Source of the DNA: Zonotrichia leucophrys gambelii
Taxonomy: Eukaryota; Chordata; Aves; Passeriformes; Passerellidae
Assembly (NCBI RefSeq): GCF_028769735.1
Contig: NC_088172.1
Location: forward strand, 61,783,075-61,847,074
Length of the DNA: 64,000 nt
Direction of reading: 5' to 3'
Part shown: positions 21,476 through 33,900 of the stretch, piece by piece
How the letters are laid out: every line of letters starts with the position of its first letter
Position numbering within the stretch: the first letter of the stretch is position 1
Made by a program: the position numbers and the translations under genes
Notes under the pieces: generated by a model
Databases searched by the model: none
What the model saw: the letters and a program-made list of their open reading frames with translations, nothing else
What the model was told of the DNA's origin: nothing

Positions 21476-22157
21476 TGTTCTGTTAGTTTATTTAATTACT
21501 CCCCTATTTTCTGTATCACTCCCCCATTTTCTGTAATGGTTCTGCCCTCACCAGTTCTTCCCACCATGGTATTGTCTGTCATTTGGTTACCTTGGTTACT
21601 CCCGCCACAGTTTATGTCAATCCTCTCTGTTATATAATTTCCCCTCCCCTGTGTTTCCTTATATGTGAATTTGTTCTCCTCCCTGGGCCCAGTCAATCAC
21701 TCCCCACTCCTCCTAGTTTGCCAGAATCTTCTGTGCTTAGGGAGACTTGATTGGCTGTGGCTCCGGGGCCCCTCCTTTACATTGTTTCTATTGGGTTTTC
21801 TCTCATGCCCGTTATCCTAAGTCCACTCCCCTACCTTCCCCTATTGGTCCTTTGTAAACCCCTCCCTGAGATCCCTCCTCCTCTTTATAACCCTGTTGCA
21901 CCCTTTGTTTGAGGTAACTCTTTGGGAGACGCATTAGATTCAACATCTGGGTGTTTGTCACTCCCTGGTTGACAATAAATCCGACAAGTCCCCAGTGAGG
22001 TCCGGACTCTTTACTCTCATCGGCCAGCAGCGATTCTGTCCGCTGTGAGCACAGCCCGAAGCCTTCTGACGCTGAGGGGTGCTCACACATTTGCAGTGGG
22101 GTGTTGGCCGCCCTTCTGCCAGCTGGACACCTGACTTTAAGGCCACACCCCGCTGCA
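21476..22157 (+). mobile_element. Solo LTR of an endogenous retrovirus, inside a CR1
   Basis: 682 bp beginning TGTTGTAGTG and ending CCGCTGCA, flanked by the exact 6-bp direct repeat GTCCTT (21470-21475 and 22158-22163). TATA-like TTTATAA at about 21884, inverted CCAAT near 21844 and AATAAA at 21974 put the LTR in + orientation. No internal viral genes are present. A 6-bp duplication suggests an ERVK/class II element. Removing it rejoins the CR1 exactly. Confidence 0.85.
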
Positions 22158-22300
22158 GTCCTTCCCTGCCAAGCTGCTCTCTAGTAGGTCAGCCCTCAGC
22201 CTGTGCTGGTACTTGGGATTATTCTTCCCAGGTGCAGGACCCTGCACTGGCCCTTGTTGAACCTCATTAGGCTTCTCTGTGCTCAACTCTCCAGGCTCTC
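22158..22300 (-). mobile_element. CR1 LINE fragment, right part
   Basis: Continues the element broken by the LTR: 'aagctgctctctagtaggtc', 'agccctcagcctgtgctgg', 'cccaggtgcaggaccctgc' and 'cccttgttgaacctcatta'. The far edge is uncertain. Confidence 0.85.
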
Positions 22301-25300
22301 CAGTGGCCCACGATTACTGTGATCATTTCTGTGACCATCTTCATGTCACCAGACCCAAACACAGTTTCAAAGCTCGCACTGGGTCATTGGCTGCCACAGA
22401 ACCTTTGGGTTTCTGAAAACCTGGAAATCTTATACCCAACCCAATCTTTAAAACCACCACCCCGAGGCTGCACTTCCATCCTCCTGTTCCCTTGCAGGCC
22501 CCACTAAGAGGGATTTTGGCAGTATTGGTAAGGTAAGCAGGAAGGCCAATGAAGTCCCTTGCAGTTTTACAGCTCCTGATGTGTAGCAACAGTCTGCTCA
22601 GAGAAGCACTACTTCAGGTTCCTCCTGTTAATATGCTGGATGGGCAAAAGATGAGCACAAAAATAAAGAGTGCAACATAAAAGGCTCACAAGCTTAAATC
22701 ATCATCTCCTATTCAATTAAAGACATTCAGTATTCCTCTACCTTGCAAAAAGCAGTGTATGTGGCTATAGAGAATTTAGAATGGCATTCAGCCACTTGTC
22801 ACAAAGACCACTAGAGTATCTTAGCTAGATAATATCCAGTCTTTTATTCCACAATTAACCAACACAAAAGCCCCATCTCAAATCATCCATCTACTTGCTA
22901 GAGATCTGCTGATAGCTGTAGGACTGCTGCTTTAATGGGTACCTCAGCTTAGCTATATAAAATTGGAAGGATTCATTCACAGAAAGGTATGATAACACTT
23001 CTTTTGAAAATTGCAGAAATGAGGTACTCAGATAAAAGAACAGCAGAGCAGATTGCCTGGGGAAAGGTACCTTAGAATCATGCATGGTTATGAGAGAGGA
23101 CTGACAACTATTGTCTGTAGTCAGGTGCTAGCAAAAAGCCTGCTATTCAACTGTTCTACATAATTCCACAGCACTACTTAAAAAGAGAACAAATAAAAGG
23201 TCCTGAGCCCGAACTACCACTTAGTTTTTCTTTGAAGCTATTTTTCCAGGCTCTCTAGTTGAAAGAGTAAAACACTTTAATAAAACCAGACTGACATAAG
23301 TACATGAAATACACTCAATTGTCAGTATTAAACTGCAACCTCAAAGTAGGTTTGAAAGTTCAGGTCAAACAAAGAAAATATGCTGAAAGGTTGGAATAAA
23401 AAAATATGATGCTGAAAGGAAGAGCAATAGGTGGAAATGTTTCTAGAACCACAGAAAATAAAGTTTTACTACTTTACTACTTCTTGCTCAGGGCTCTTCT
23501 ACTTTTGGGAAGAAACAAACCAGAGGAAATACAGTGATTTGAATTATGCACCAGTTCCTTACAGGAGCAGAACAGCTGCTTGATTCATGTGATTTTAGGC
23601 TGAGTCATAGGCAGTTTATGAAATTTGCAGGGAAGCCCCTGTTTCAGCTCCCAAACCTGATGCAGCATTGACAATGAGTCAGTTGGGTTACAGCTTCAGC
23701 AGCTCTGTGCTACAGTGCTGTTCCTTTGTTCATAGACTGTCAGTCTTCTGCTGATTTCTTGTGACTGCTATTTTTAGCACCATTTACTAATGGCAGTCCT
23801 GGCAGCAAATAACAAAATCTTCCTTATTTCCACAGTCCAAATCCTAATTGAGGCTTTTTCTTCTAAATTTGATGTGCACTCAGCCATTGCTGGGACTGTG
23901 TGTAATCCTGTCAGCAGAGATTTCTCATGTTCTGGCAGAATTTTGCTTGCTGGAAAAACAGAAATGCTTTGTCAAAACAGATGCAGCCAATTTCAGCTGA
24001 AGTAAATGCAGTAGCTATTCCTGGCCATAAGGCCTTTAACTGAGGACCCTGTTACCCCTAAGAAATTTTACCTGCCTCTTCGGTCCTTGATTCCAAGCCT
24101 GTAACCTGTGTCTCTCAGGATAGCAAGCCACGGTCCAAAGTCAAGGTGAAAACATAGATAGTCACACTTACCTACTTGGCCTGGCATTTTATGCACAGTT
24201 CCAATTATAAAATTTCCATCAATAATGGAATTCCCTAGACTTGACACAAATAAACAGTAGTCTCCATTAAGAAACCTGCCCATGGAAGTTACTCTTGACT
24301 AATTTTTTTTTATATTGTTGTATATAATAACTAATTTTCCCTAGTTTGTACAGTACTACAGGCCACAGGTGTAAAGCTTCTAGCACATTGGACTGTTCAG
24401 CAGACATTTTGTGCTTAAGGACTTCACATGATCTCAAAAGTCTGACATTGCTGTGTCTTCTGTAGTTTTAGTGGAGCTGTTTGTGCATTACAGCATTTTC
24501 TGATGGAAATTATTCCCCTAGCTTCTTTGAAAAGCTTTAGACTCAAGGAGGACATAAGTCACCACTTCTTGGCACACCAACATTAAAATTTCAGTTGACA
24601 GCCCAGCTGGCTCATTGTTTACTTATCTATGAGTTAATCAGTGGCCTTCCATAACTCTCCCTTGACATGTCACTCTTTAGCTTCAGTGGTCATTCAGATT
24701 TTCCAGCTTTCAGTTTAAAGTTGCAAATCACAGGAAACAAAAAGCAATGGTTTTTTAAATGGGCTTACAGATTCAAAAGCTTAAAATGCTACAGCTGCCT
24801 CAGGAACTACCAAGTATTCTTTTTGTTGCAGTGCCTGCTTTTTAAAGCAAAACACTGAAGAGAAGCATAAGAGCAAACAAGATACAGAATAGATATGAGG
24901 GGCAAAGGACAAAGAAGACACCAAGAAGTCACTATCACTAGACCTTTTGAAAGCCAATTATAGGCCATATAACCCTTAAAACATACTCACCCCTTCTTTC
25001 TTAAATCAGTAACATGACACTCCAGGTTTCTTGAAGTAGTCAGGATCACTCCTTTGTTTGTATTGCAATAGCTAGGAGAGCAAACCTGTGTCTGTGCCTG
25101 CCCTGTCTGCAGACCTGGCACACCCTCACCCCCAGGCACCTGCGCCACAGTCTGCACACAGTGATTCAGTCCCTGCCTACCTAGGGACATAAAAACCGGG
25201 AAATATCACACATCTGTGCCAAAGGAAAGACTGTGTGATATTCTCCAAACTGGGGACTGCAACCAAACCCAAGATCCCTAGAACTTCTCCTTCACACCAT

Positions 25301-28300
25301 CATCATCCTCCTTGCAGTTGCTCCTGGATCTCCCTGGTGTGTCCCTGCAGTTACAGAGGAGCTCACCTGCCCTCAGCTCTGCTGCATTTTCAAGGGAGGC
25401 GTGCGAGGGCTGTAGTATCACCTCTCACCACGAGATGGTAGGTGTTTCCTGATGGTTAGAGAGGATCAGGCTTTTAAAAGACTATCTTTTTGAGATAGTG
25501 AACTTCTCTGCTTCAGAGAAAGCAGAGGCCAAAGTAAATAAGAACCAAAAAAACCACCCACTGGTTGCAGGATTGTGAATGAAGTAAGGGAAGCTCACAT
25601 ATATCGGGTGCAAAGACAAAAATAAATCCTCAGCTTCGACTCAAGATATTTTTACTACTGTAAGGATTTGCATGCCCCTTTCTTATCATAGCTCTTGCCA
25701 TTAAAGAACTTTTTAGCTATATAATTTTTTTTTTATGTCATCAACAACATAAAACTTCGGGGTTTGGGGGTTTTTTTGAGTCAAAAAACATTCCCAAATT
25801 AAATATTGGGTAATTTTGAAACAAACTTATAATAAAAAAAGAGTAATTTCACATTCATGTGTAAAGTTGTGTATCCATTCCTTGCTGTATATAGATATAC
25901 AGAACACATTTATTATGCAAGTTACTTGCGCTGATCTTTCTCATTTAAGAATCTTGGGCAACTCTCATTACCACAATAACAAATACACATTTCCTCAAAT
26001 GACCTGCCTTCGAAATCAAGAATCACTGTCTTACAAAGGCAGAATACAGAGATCAAGCTAGTAAGTATGCCCAGCTGTTAATTGCCCCTCTGCCCCTAAC
26101 AGAGGGTACAGCAACCCTTTCCCAAGGCTGTCTGCTTCTCTTTCCCATCAGTTTCTGCCAGATTCTTGCCTCATTGGGGTCAGTTAAGCTTGTTGTAGGA
26201 CGGAGTTAGTCCCAGTCCTTGGCCAAAATACAGGCAAATACTACTGACTGCACCTCTCAAAGTAAGTTCTTTTAGTGCTGCTGATATTCAGCCTGTTCAA
26301 CCAGTAGATCCATACCTTCCCTATCTGCTTAAGGATGACCGACCAGAGCCATGGAATCAGGACTAGCTGAACTCAGGGACTTTTCTGAACTCAGAAAAGC
26401 ACTTTTCTGTCAGAAAAAAAAAAAAAACCAAAAAAACCAGGCAACAAGCTCACATCCTCATTTAATGGTGCTCTGCCCTTCTGTCCAAAACAGAGCCAAA
26501 ACTTAAAATTTACATGATATATTGAAAGTAGTTATGAATAACTAATTGCTTTGCCTTCATGGACAGAAGAACATGATCTGCTGCAAAAACTACACAAGTA
26601 GGCTGCTCTTTAAGTTATTATAAATGCCATGCACTTTCTTTGACTTTGTTTAAACAGTTCTTCTGTCTGACAAATAATTTCCAGCTATGTCTGGCCACAA
26701 GTCAAGAGTGCTACCCTAGCTTAAAGAACCAGAAGGCAGAATTTACATTTCTTTCCTCTTGCTAACAGCTTGACCTAGAACTGTGGGAGGCCTTTTGAGA
26801 CAGTGAAAAATACAGTCTGTTGCACAAAGCACTGCCCAGGCCAAGCTGCAGCTCTCCATTTTTCAGTACTGCTTCAGGAATAACCTTTGGTTTACAGTTT
26901 CTGTGCAAGTTATTTTGAAGCAAGCATCTGGGACCATGCTGACTATGCCTATCCTTTATGGTAGGTTCCAAAGAAGACTCCCAAACCCATCCTGCACTCC
27001 TCTCCATAGATCCAAGGGAAGTGCATGCAGAGAGTAAGACAACTGGACACTGCCAGTGTTTTGCTGGGAATACCCATAGATGTCCTCACAGGAAAACTAG
27101 GTTCTCCTGGAGCACAGCACCACAACTTTGTTATTGAAGAACGGTAATTAAGCTCATTTTATCTTAGATAAGCTTGCAGGAATGAAATAATACAGTGGTT
27201 TGGCCAGCTTCATAGAAACCAAAATGGGTGGCAAAGGCCACCGATCATCCTGCAGGCACAGAGACAGCAGGCAAAAAACTTGAAATCCCTGAAGGGAGAG
27301 CAGGTCTTACACAGGAACAGGAGAAGGATATAATGGAAAAAAACTGATAGCCTAGTAGAGCCTTTTTAGTGTCCAGTATCAGATTGGTTATTAATTCAGG
27401 AAAAGTTCACCCCATATAGGTTTCTTACCTCTCTTAGTAACTCAGCTTTCTAGAAGTTTCTAGATAAATATATTGTTCATCTTATCAAAATTAACTCATT
27501 TTTCATACAGAAAAGATTTTTAAAATATATCTTCCTTTCTTCAAAGCAGCATGTGTTGCAAACATAAGTGATTTAAGGCATCATGAATTTCATCGACAAG
27601 GTATTTTTTACACAGAACAACTAATTGATAGTTCAGTAATCCCAAGGTGACTGCTGAGAAGGAAAACAGCTGTTTTCCTAGCTGTAATAAAAACAAATAC
27701 AATAAAGTCAAACATTGACAACTATATTTCTTCTACAAATAATACACATTATAACAGAAGACATAAGAATAAATTGAACACTCAAAACCAATATCTTGTA
27801 AACAGATATAAAACTAGAAAAAGTGTGTACATCTCAATTTATGCCATACAAGGAGGAAAAAAAAAGTATTTCAAGTATAACTATGAGTAATCCAGTGTGT
27901 GGTGAAGTTTAAGGCTAACATTTTCAACCTTCAGAGCTGAATTTATACTGAATCTACCTATGAACTCTCAGAAGCAGCTTTATTTCCATCCAACATGAAC
28001 TCTTGCATCTGATATTGACTTTTGAAGAGCTTCAAGAAATCAAACTCATCTTCACAAGACAGTTTCCTCAAAATTTTACAGGTTTTACCCAGAAATCAGG
28101 AAAGTAGGTATATTTCAGTTGAACACCTTGATTCAGGAATGCTACTGCATCATTTCATATTCCCAGTCTGATTCTTAGATGAAGATTCCAGCTCCTAGCT
28201 GGTCTGGATCTACCAAGGCACAGCATATTATAATACCACACAGATATACCTGTGGTGTGTTATGGGAGGGAAAAGCTGTGTGCATACATGCCAGCACTCA

Positions 28301-28319
28301 TCACTCAGAATAAGAACTT
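22301..28319. other. LGALS8-EDARADD intergenic DNA
   Basis: About 6 kb of AT-rich unique DNA with no gene I can support. Two perfect AP-1 motifs TGAGTCA lie at 23601-23607 and 23675-23681. A poly-A/C run lies near 26410-26440. Part of the lower-coordinate end may be distal EDARADD 3' UTR. Confidence 0.55.
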
Positions 28320-28325
28320 AACACA

Positions 28326-28675
28326 TGTAGGAAAGACATTCTGTGCTGTCCTTGTGAGCTAGCAAGGGCCACCTGAAGATAAGGAGAAGCCCCATATCTC
28401 TCCTGAAGGAAGACCAAGGTTGTTCCCATGGAGACAAGATGAAGGAGAGAAAGTTAAGAGATATGGGCTCTGGCTGGCTCACAGAGTGATGTGGCTCCCT
28501 GATCACCTACTGGGAACTTTGTTTCTCTCTTATCACCAGTGGGCACTGAATGTGTATGTTGGATGGGTGTAAACATCTTGAAGAAGTATAAAAGCAACGT
28601 TGCTGTAATAAATCTCTCTTGCACCCTTTTGATGGAGTCGTGTATTTTTGTACTGTGTCGTGCTCTATAATAACA
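28326..28675 (+). mobile_element. Solo LTR with perfect 6-bp target duplication
   Basis: 350 bp from TGTAGGAAAG to CTATAATAACA, flanked by AACACA at 28320-28325 and 28676-28681. TATAAAA at 28587-28593 and AATAAA at 28607-28612 give + orientation. The short promoter-to-polyA spacing and 6-bp duplication fit an ERVK-type LTR. No internal region. Confidence 0.85.
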
Positions 28676-28681
28676 AACACA

Positions 28682-30567
28682 CAGAACATATGAACTTAAA
28701 TCCTGCATGCAGTCAGCCCAAGGTATGGGAATTATGTTGGACAAGCTGCATTATGAGCTATTTGCACATCAGCAGTGGATGCCTGCGCAGGACCTGAAAG
28801 CAGCAGGCAGCCCAGCCACAGCAATAGTTTCCAAAGCTGAGTCTAGAGCATCTAACTCAAGACACATTATTTGCAAAAGTTATGAGCTGGCAGACACCTG
28901 TTGGGAAACACCCACTCTTAGAAGAGAACCATTAAGCCCTTAAACTCCAGCCCCAAGAAGACAGAGCAGTAAAATTTTCTCCTTAAAATACAGTTAGAAA
29001 ACTAGAGTTCTAAAGAGTAGCAGCTTTTTTTTGAGGAATGGTTAAAAAAGTTCATCACAAATTCCAGTCTTTTCTAAAAAAAATTAAAAATTCAAACCTC
29101 AAATTTGGGTCGATTTCTTTACCCTGAAACAAGACTTTCAGCTTCTTGAAGTCACTAAAATAAAGCTAATTTTATGTCAGTCCAGAACAAGTGCCTGACT
29201 TGAAAATGTTAGTCTTTACTTCTAGCTCCTCTGTAACCATATCACTCAGTGTCTATAGTAAAGTATTACTAGAGGTCCATTTTCAGACTCTTACAGTAAG
29301 AAACTCAGCATACAGCATTAGACTTCCCTCAGCTTTGCTACTAATTCTTTCTACTCAAGAAAAGTAAACAGTGTATCAACCTGCATCCCATTCTAGTTTT
29401 GCCCCACATCTTCACCAGTGCTTGGGTATATACACCTATGTACATACTACATGTCTGAGATGTCAGAAGAATTGTAGGAAAAAGGCCAATTCTGAAACAT
29501 TTAAAATGTAAACAGTGTAATTCAGACAATCAGACGCCTTTAAAAAAAAAAATCAGTCTAAACCACTGTAAGTGCTTTAATAGCTATCCACCTGGGCTGT
29601 AGGTGAATTCAGCTGTTCATTTTCCATTAGAGTGGTTCTAATCAATATATAGTGCTAGTTTCACACAAGACTGCAACTGCCTTGGTGTGGGACAGAAAGT
29701 AGGCCAACCCACAGAACTGTAAAGAAAACCACAGCCTGTGAAAAGGTAAGTTAGAGTCAATACTAACAATACCCTGTGGTGCTATCATCTCACTGCAAAG
29801 TGAGAAGGATTTGATACCTGCACTCACAGTGGACACTGCCTTTAAACCTTTGGAAAGTAGTTTTAAGCACAGAGCCTTTTAATTGGGTTTTTTTGCCCCT
29901 AAAGGTTATGGGTTGAAAAGTCTCTCTGAATTGCATGATTTCTCTTAGAGTAAATATATACCCTATGATGTAGTAGCATGTAATTATTTTGTTTAACAGC
30001 TGTTATTGTTTAATGTCTACTCTTGTTCATAAGAGACTTAATTTTTTCAACTGTGATGTTGAATATTCAGTTAATTGCAACATTCAGATCCAAACTGCTA
30101 ACTGGAACACTGAGGTGTTCCTGTGTCAAAAACAGTGTCACAAAGCTTAAAAAACAACTAAAAAGGAGGAAAAAACAAGATTCCACCTCATCTTCTACTA
30201 GGTAGAACATACAAAATTGTGGAAGGGCTACCAGTAAGGCCAAGAAAATTGCCTTCTAACTGTGGCTTTCCCCAAAAACAACAGCACACAACTGATATGG
30301 TTCAGAAGTGCTGCAGTAAAACAAGCAGTCTGGCTTTTTCATTTCTTTTCTATTTAGGAAGGCTGTGAAGAGCAGCAAAGAAACTGAAGGTATTAGCAGA
30401 CTCAAGAACTCAACCTGGATGATTCCATCCACTTTTGGAAGGTTGTCTTTGCAACCCTGAGGGCATAAAGCTTACACAGTATACAAACCCTCAGTACAGG
30501 CTTTCTCTCTCTTGCAAGGGAAACTTCCAATGTATCAGTGGTACACGTACAGAATAACAACTTTGAC
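28682..30567 (-). other. EDARADD: EDARADD 3' UTR / downstream region
   Basis: 1.9 kb of AT-rich DNA directly after the EDARADD stop. I cannot place the poly(A) site: there is no canonical AATAAA on the gene strand close by, only ATTAAA variants near 29576 and 29880. Confidence 0.4.
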
Positions 30568-30944
30568 CTAGAAATCATTCTGGTAAGTTCTGTTCCCTCT
30601 CTTGGGCCATTCCTCCTCCACCCATTTCAGCAGCACTTTCACAACATCAATTCTCTTATAAAATTTACAGAGATCAATCAGCTGCTCCACAGTCCGGTCA
30701 CTATTCCGTAGCAAGAATTCCAAGGTGGGACTTTGGGGCTTTTGTTCAAGGAAACACAATTCATCATAAGTCATCCCCCACTTGCTTGCTAAATTTCTCC
30801 AGTTTTTCACTGTTGGATGGCAGGGATCCAGCTTTAGCCTCACTGTGTACAACAAGTCCTCATCATTGAGCATGTCACTGATGGTTGGCGCACGGAATAA
30901 GCACAAGGAGCAGGTGACATTTTCCTTGCAGGTTTTCTTGAGAT
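30568..30944 (-). CDS. EDARADD: EDARADD coding exon 6 (death domain, stop)
   Basis: 377 nt after ctgcag. Starts [20 protein letters not shown], keeping the cysteine cluster seen in human, then the death domain, and ends [11 protein letters not shown] before TAG at 30570-30568. Confidence 0.97.
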
Positions 30945-33900
30945 CTGCAGTGAAAATAATTACATGGGAAGAAATTAGGATCTATTGCTGTGGTATCACC
31001 AGCAACAAAAAGCTAAAAGCATATAGGGTTGAGGAGTATTATATTTCTTTGAACTGCTTCTGAAAAAGTCAGAATAGCGATATGCAATGCCTCTTCTCAT
31101 GAAGAGCTCATTAAATTACTTTCTAAAACTTCTCTCTTCACTACACGGTAATCAAGTGTGGCTTTAATCAAAAAGACAGTAATTTTTAAAGACAGTACAT
31201 CACTTGGAAAAGTTATTTATACTTGTACAGAAAAGACACAGGATTCAATGCAGTGTATGAGCTAGGATAGTTCCCTTTTTTTGTTCTGGAACAAAGTCTC
31301 TTCCTTGAATCGACCATAATACCCACTTACATCACCAACAGGATTATGTGTGCATTCTGTGCATCTTGTGTACCTGTGTTGTGGAATGAAGGAAAAGGCT
31401 TTGCATTTCTGAGGTGCTACCTTAAAAACAACATGAAAACCAGAAGAATCTCTGCTGAAAGATCCAAATACAACTAACATCTAGTACTTTAACACAATGA
31501 AAAAGTAGATATGTTCCTTTGCTTTTTAAGGGCTCTTGCAATAAAAACAGTCCTTGTTTTGCCAACAAAACCTATTTTAAAGGAACATCAGAAAAGAAAT
31601 AAAGTGCATACTCCTCCATGTGCGAGAAAAAGAAAAATACCAAGTTGGTGGAAAAAGGTGGTGATGTGTTCTAAAATCTGCATCAAATACTGAAAATTGC
31701 CATTTAGCTATCTCCTACACACCATAGTCAGCATCTCCCCCAAAACTGGGAACAATGTGGTGCTATCAGACTATAGTATACATTAATACCCTTTAAACCA
31801 CATAGAAACCAGATTGAGTCATACCTCTAGTCAAACTCTAATACCAAGACCTTGAACACTGCAACACTTCAGGACATGGTCTGAGCATTTTGGCTGCAGA
31901 TATGACCTTAACTCTCCCTGCTCCTTTTTGAAAGGAGGGAGAATCTGGTATCTTCAAATAGTATATAATGGACACAGCCTAGAAGCTTTTCATAAAGTTT
32001 CTGTGTTCCAACCTCAGTGCACAGCTTGAAATAGGGGAGTAGCTAGTCCTCTTTCAGATGAAACTGAAAAAGGAGCTGATAGTAATCAAAAAAATTATTA
32101 AAAACAACAGAAAACAGTGACACACAATTTACAAGTGCTGTATCAGAGGCCTGAACTGTATCTCTGGCAAAGGAAAAATCTGGTAGTTAGTGCCACCTAC
32201 TCATAAGGACAACAGCATCTGTTCAGGCTGTTTGTTTGTGGGATTTTGTGGCTCTTTTTTAACATCAATTACTTATTTTCAGTAATTATTGTCAGATTGT
32301 GTGAAAATTCCAGAATGTAATGTCTGCATGCATGTTCTATTTATTTTTAAAGAAAGAACAGGCCATTGTTAGTTTGTAACACTGCTCATCAGATTGTTTT
32401 TTAGCAGGCCAAGGACAACTTCTGAAGTTTTCAACAAGTTGGGACATGCAGGAAGAACACTGCTGCAGACACAACTTCACACAAAGGCACAGATTCCCTG
32501 TTAAAGGGAAACATGTCCTGGTGACATCTTAGCTCACAGGTGTTCCACAGGCCTTGCAGCTGTTCTCTACAGGAATACGTATGTTAACTCTTCTGTTCTT
32601 CTTGTGCACCCTACACTTGCTGAAGTGAGACAAAACTTTCTTGCTTCATTCATGCCAACCTTTACTTATACAAACAAGGCAAAATGAATATAATCCAATC
32701 AAATTTCTGGCTGAGCTCACAGGGCAGGAGAGCACCCTATCTGAATTTCACCTTATTTACTCTGTCAGGGTTGCCAGGGTAAGTTTTTCCTCCAATAGAA
32801 ACAGGGAAGAAGGGGTAAAGAAAACATCTCTGTAAAAGGACAGAGATATATATTACTATATACTATATAGTATATACTATTACTATATACTATATTTGTA
32901 TATAGTAAACAAAACTAAACCAACCTGTTTCTTGTGCTATACCATCTGGAAGACTATCAAAAGCATCATAAAGAATCCTGCTTTTCTAAGGTGCTCCTGT
33001 GCTAGACACTGATAAGTACTACCCAACTAACTGCATGATCCTAATGCTACCTGATAGGACAAGCTACCTTACCAATAGGAAACTCTCAGTTTCTTAGTGT
33101 TAGACTAAGAGAACTGTAACTCATACACCCCCTCCCTGTGACAGTGTCACAAGGGTTGCAGGATGAAGAGAGAGATAAGAATGTTGACCTCATGTTCAGA
33201 AGGCTTGATTTATTATTTTATGATATATATTACATTATGATATACTAAAAAGGGATAGAGAGAAAGTTTTCAGAAGGCTAGCTAAGTTAAGAACAGAAAA
33301 GGAAATGAATAACAAAGGGCTGTGTCTCAGCAGAAAGCAAGAACAGCTCTGCCGCGAGTGGTCAGTAAATCTAAACATCCACAGAAGACCGATCCCAGAT
33401 CTACCTGTTGCATTCCACAGCAGCAGATAACTCTTGTTTATACTTTGTTGCTGAAGCTACAGCTTCTCAGAAGGGAGAAAAATCTCCAGAAAAGATTTTT
33501 CACAAAAGATGTCTGTGACACCCTCCCCAGCAGAACTCACACAAATGATGGGATAAGCACTCACAACCCACTGCCAGCTTCTGCTCTCTCCTGACAGCTA
33601 TTTACACATCGCTTCCAAAAGAAGAGGTAATAAATGTATTTGGAAAGCCCAAGTTGCATATTTTGTATGGTTGGCATTATTGATCACCATCCTCTTAGAA
33701 CAAAGAGGAAGCTGTAAATGACACTGGTAAGGAAATGACCTCCATAAACACTAATTATCCAGGCAGTTATTTGTTATGACAAACAGCAGGTTTTAAAACA
33801 GCACTTTCAAATAAACCTAGGAATAAAATATGGAGAACAATAAAGTTGACATATTACCTGAAAGCGATTCATCAGTGTGGCTCTGTGTGTCTTTGTCTTC

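Noticed and set aside
21479..22089. Shorter LTR reading with TTTGT/TTTGC flanks
   Set aside because: The duplication is imperfect and leaves 68 bp of non-CR1 sequence; 21476-22157 gives an exact 6-bp duplication and rejoins the CR1.
24068..24283. 71-codon minus-strand frame with NFIIGTVHKMPGQ, at first galectin-like
   Set aside because: The likeness to a galectin first strand is a few residues only; no H-NPR or W-G-E motifs and no neighbouring exons. Treated as chance.
25425..25442. Possible second CTCF-like site (ccacgagatggta)
   Set aside because: Two departures from the core consensus; too weak to list.
28251..28675. LTR start at the earlier TGTGGTGTG
   Set aside because: No matching flank duplication; starting at 28326 gives perfect AACACA repeats.
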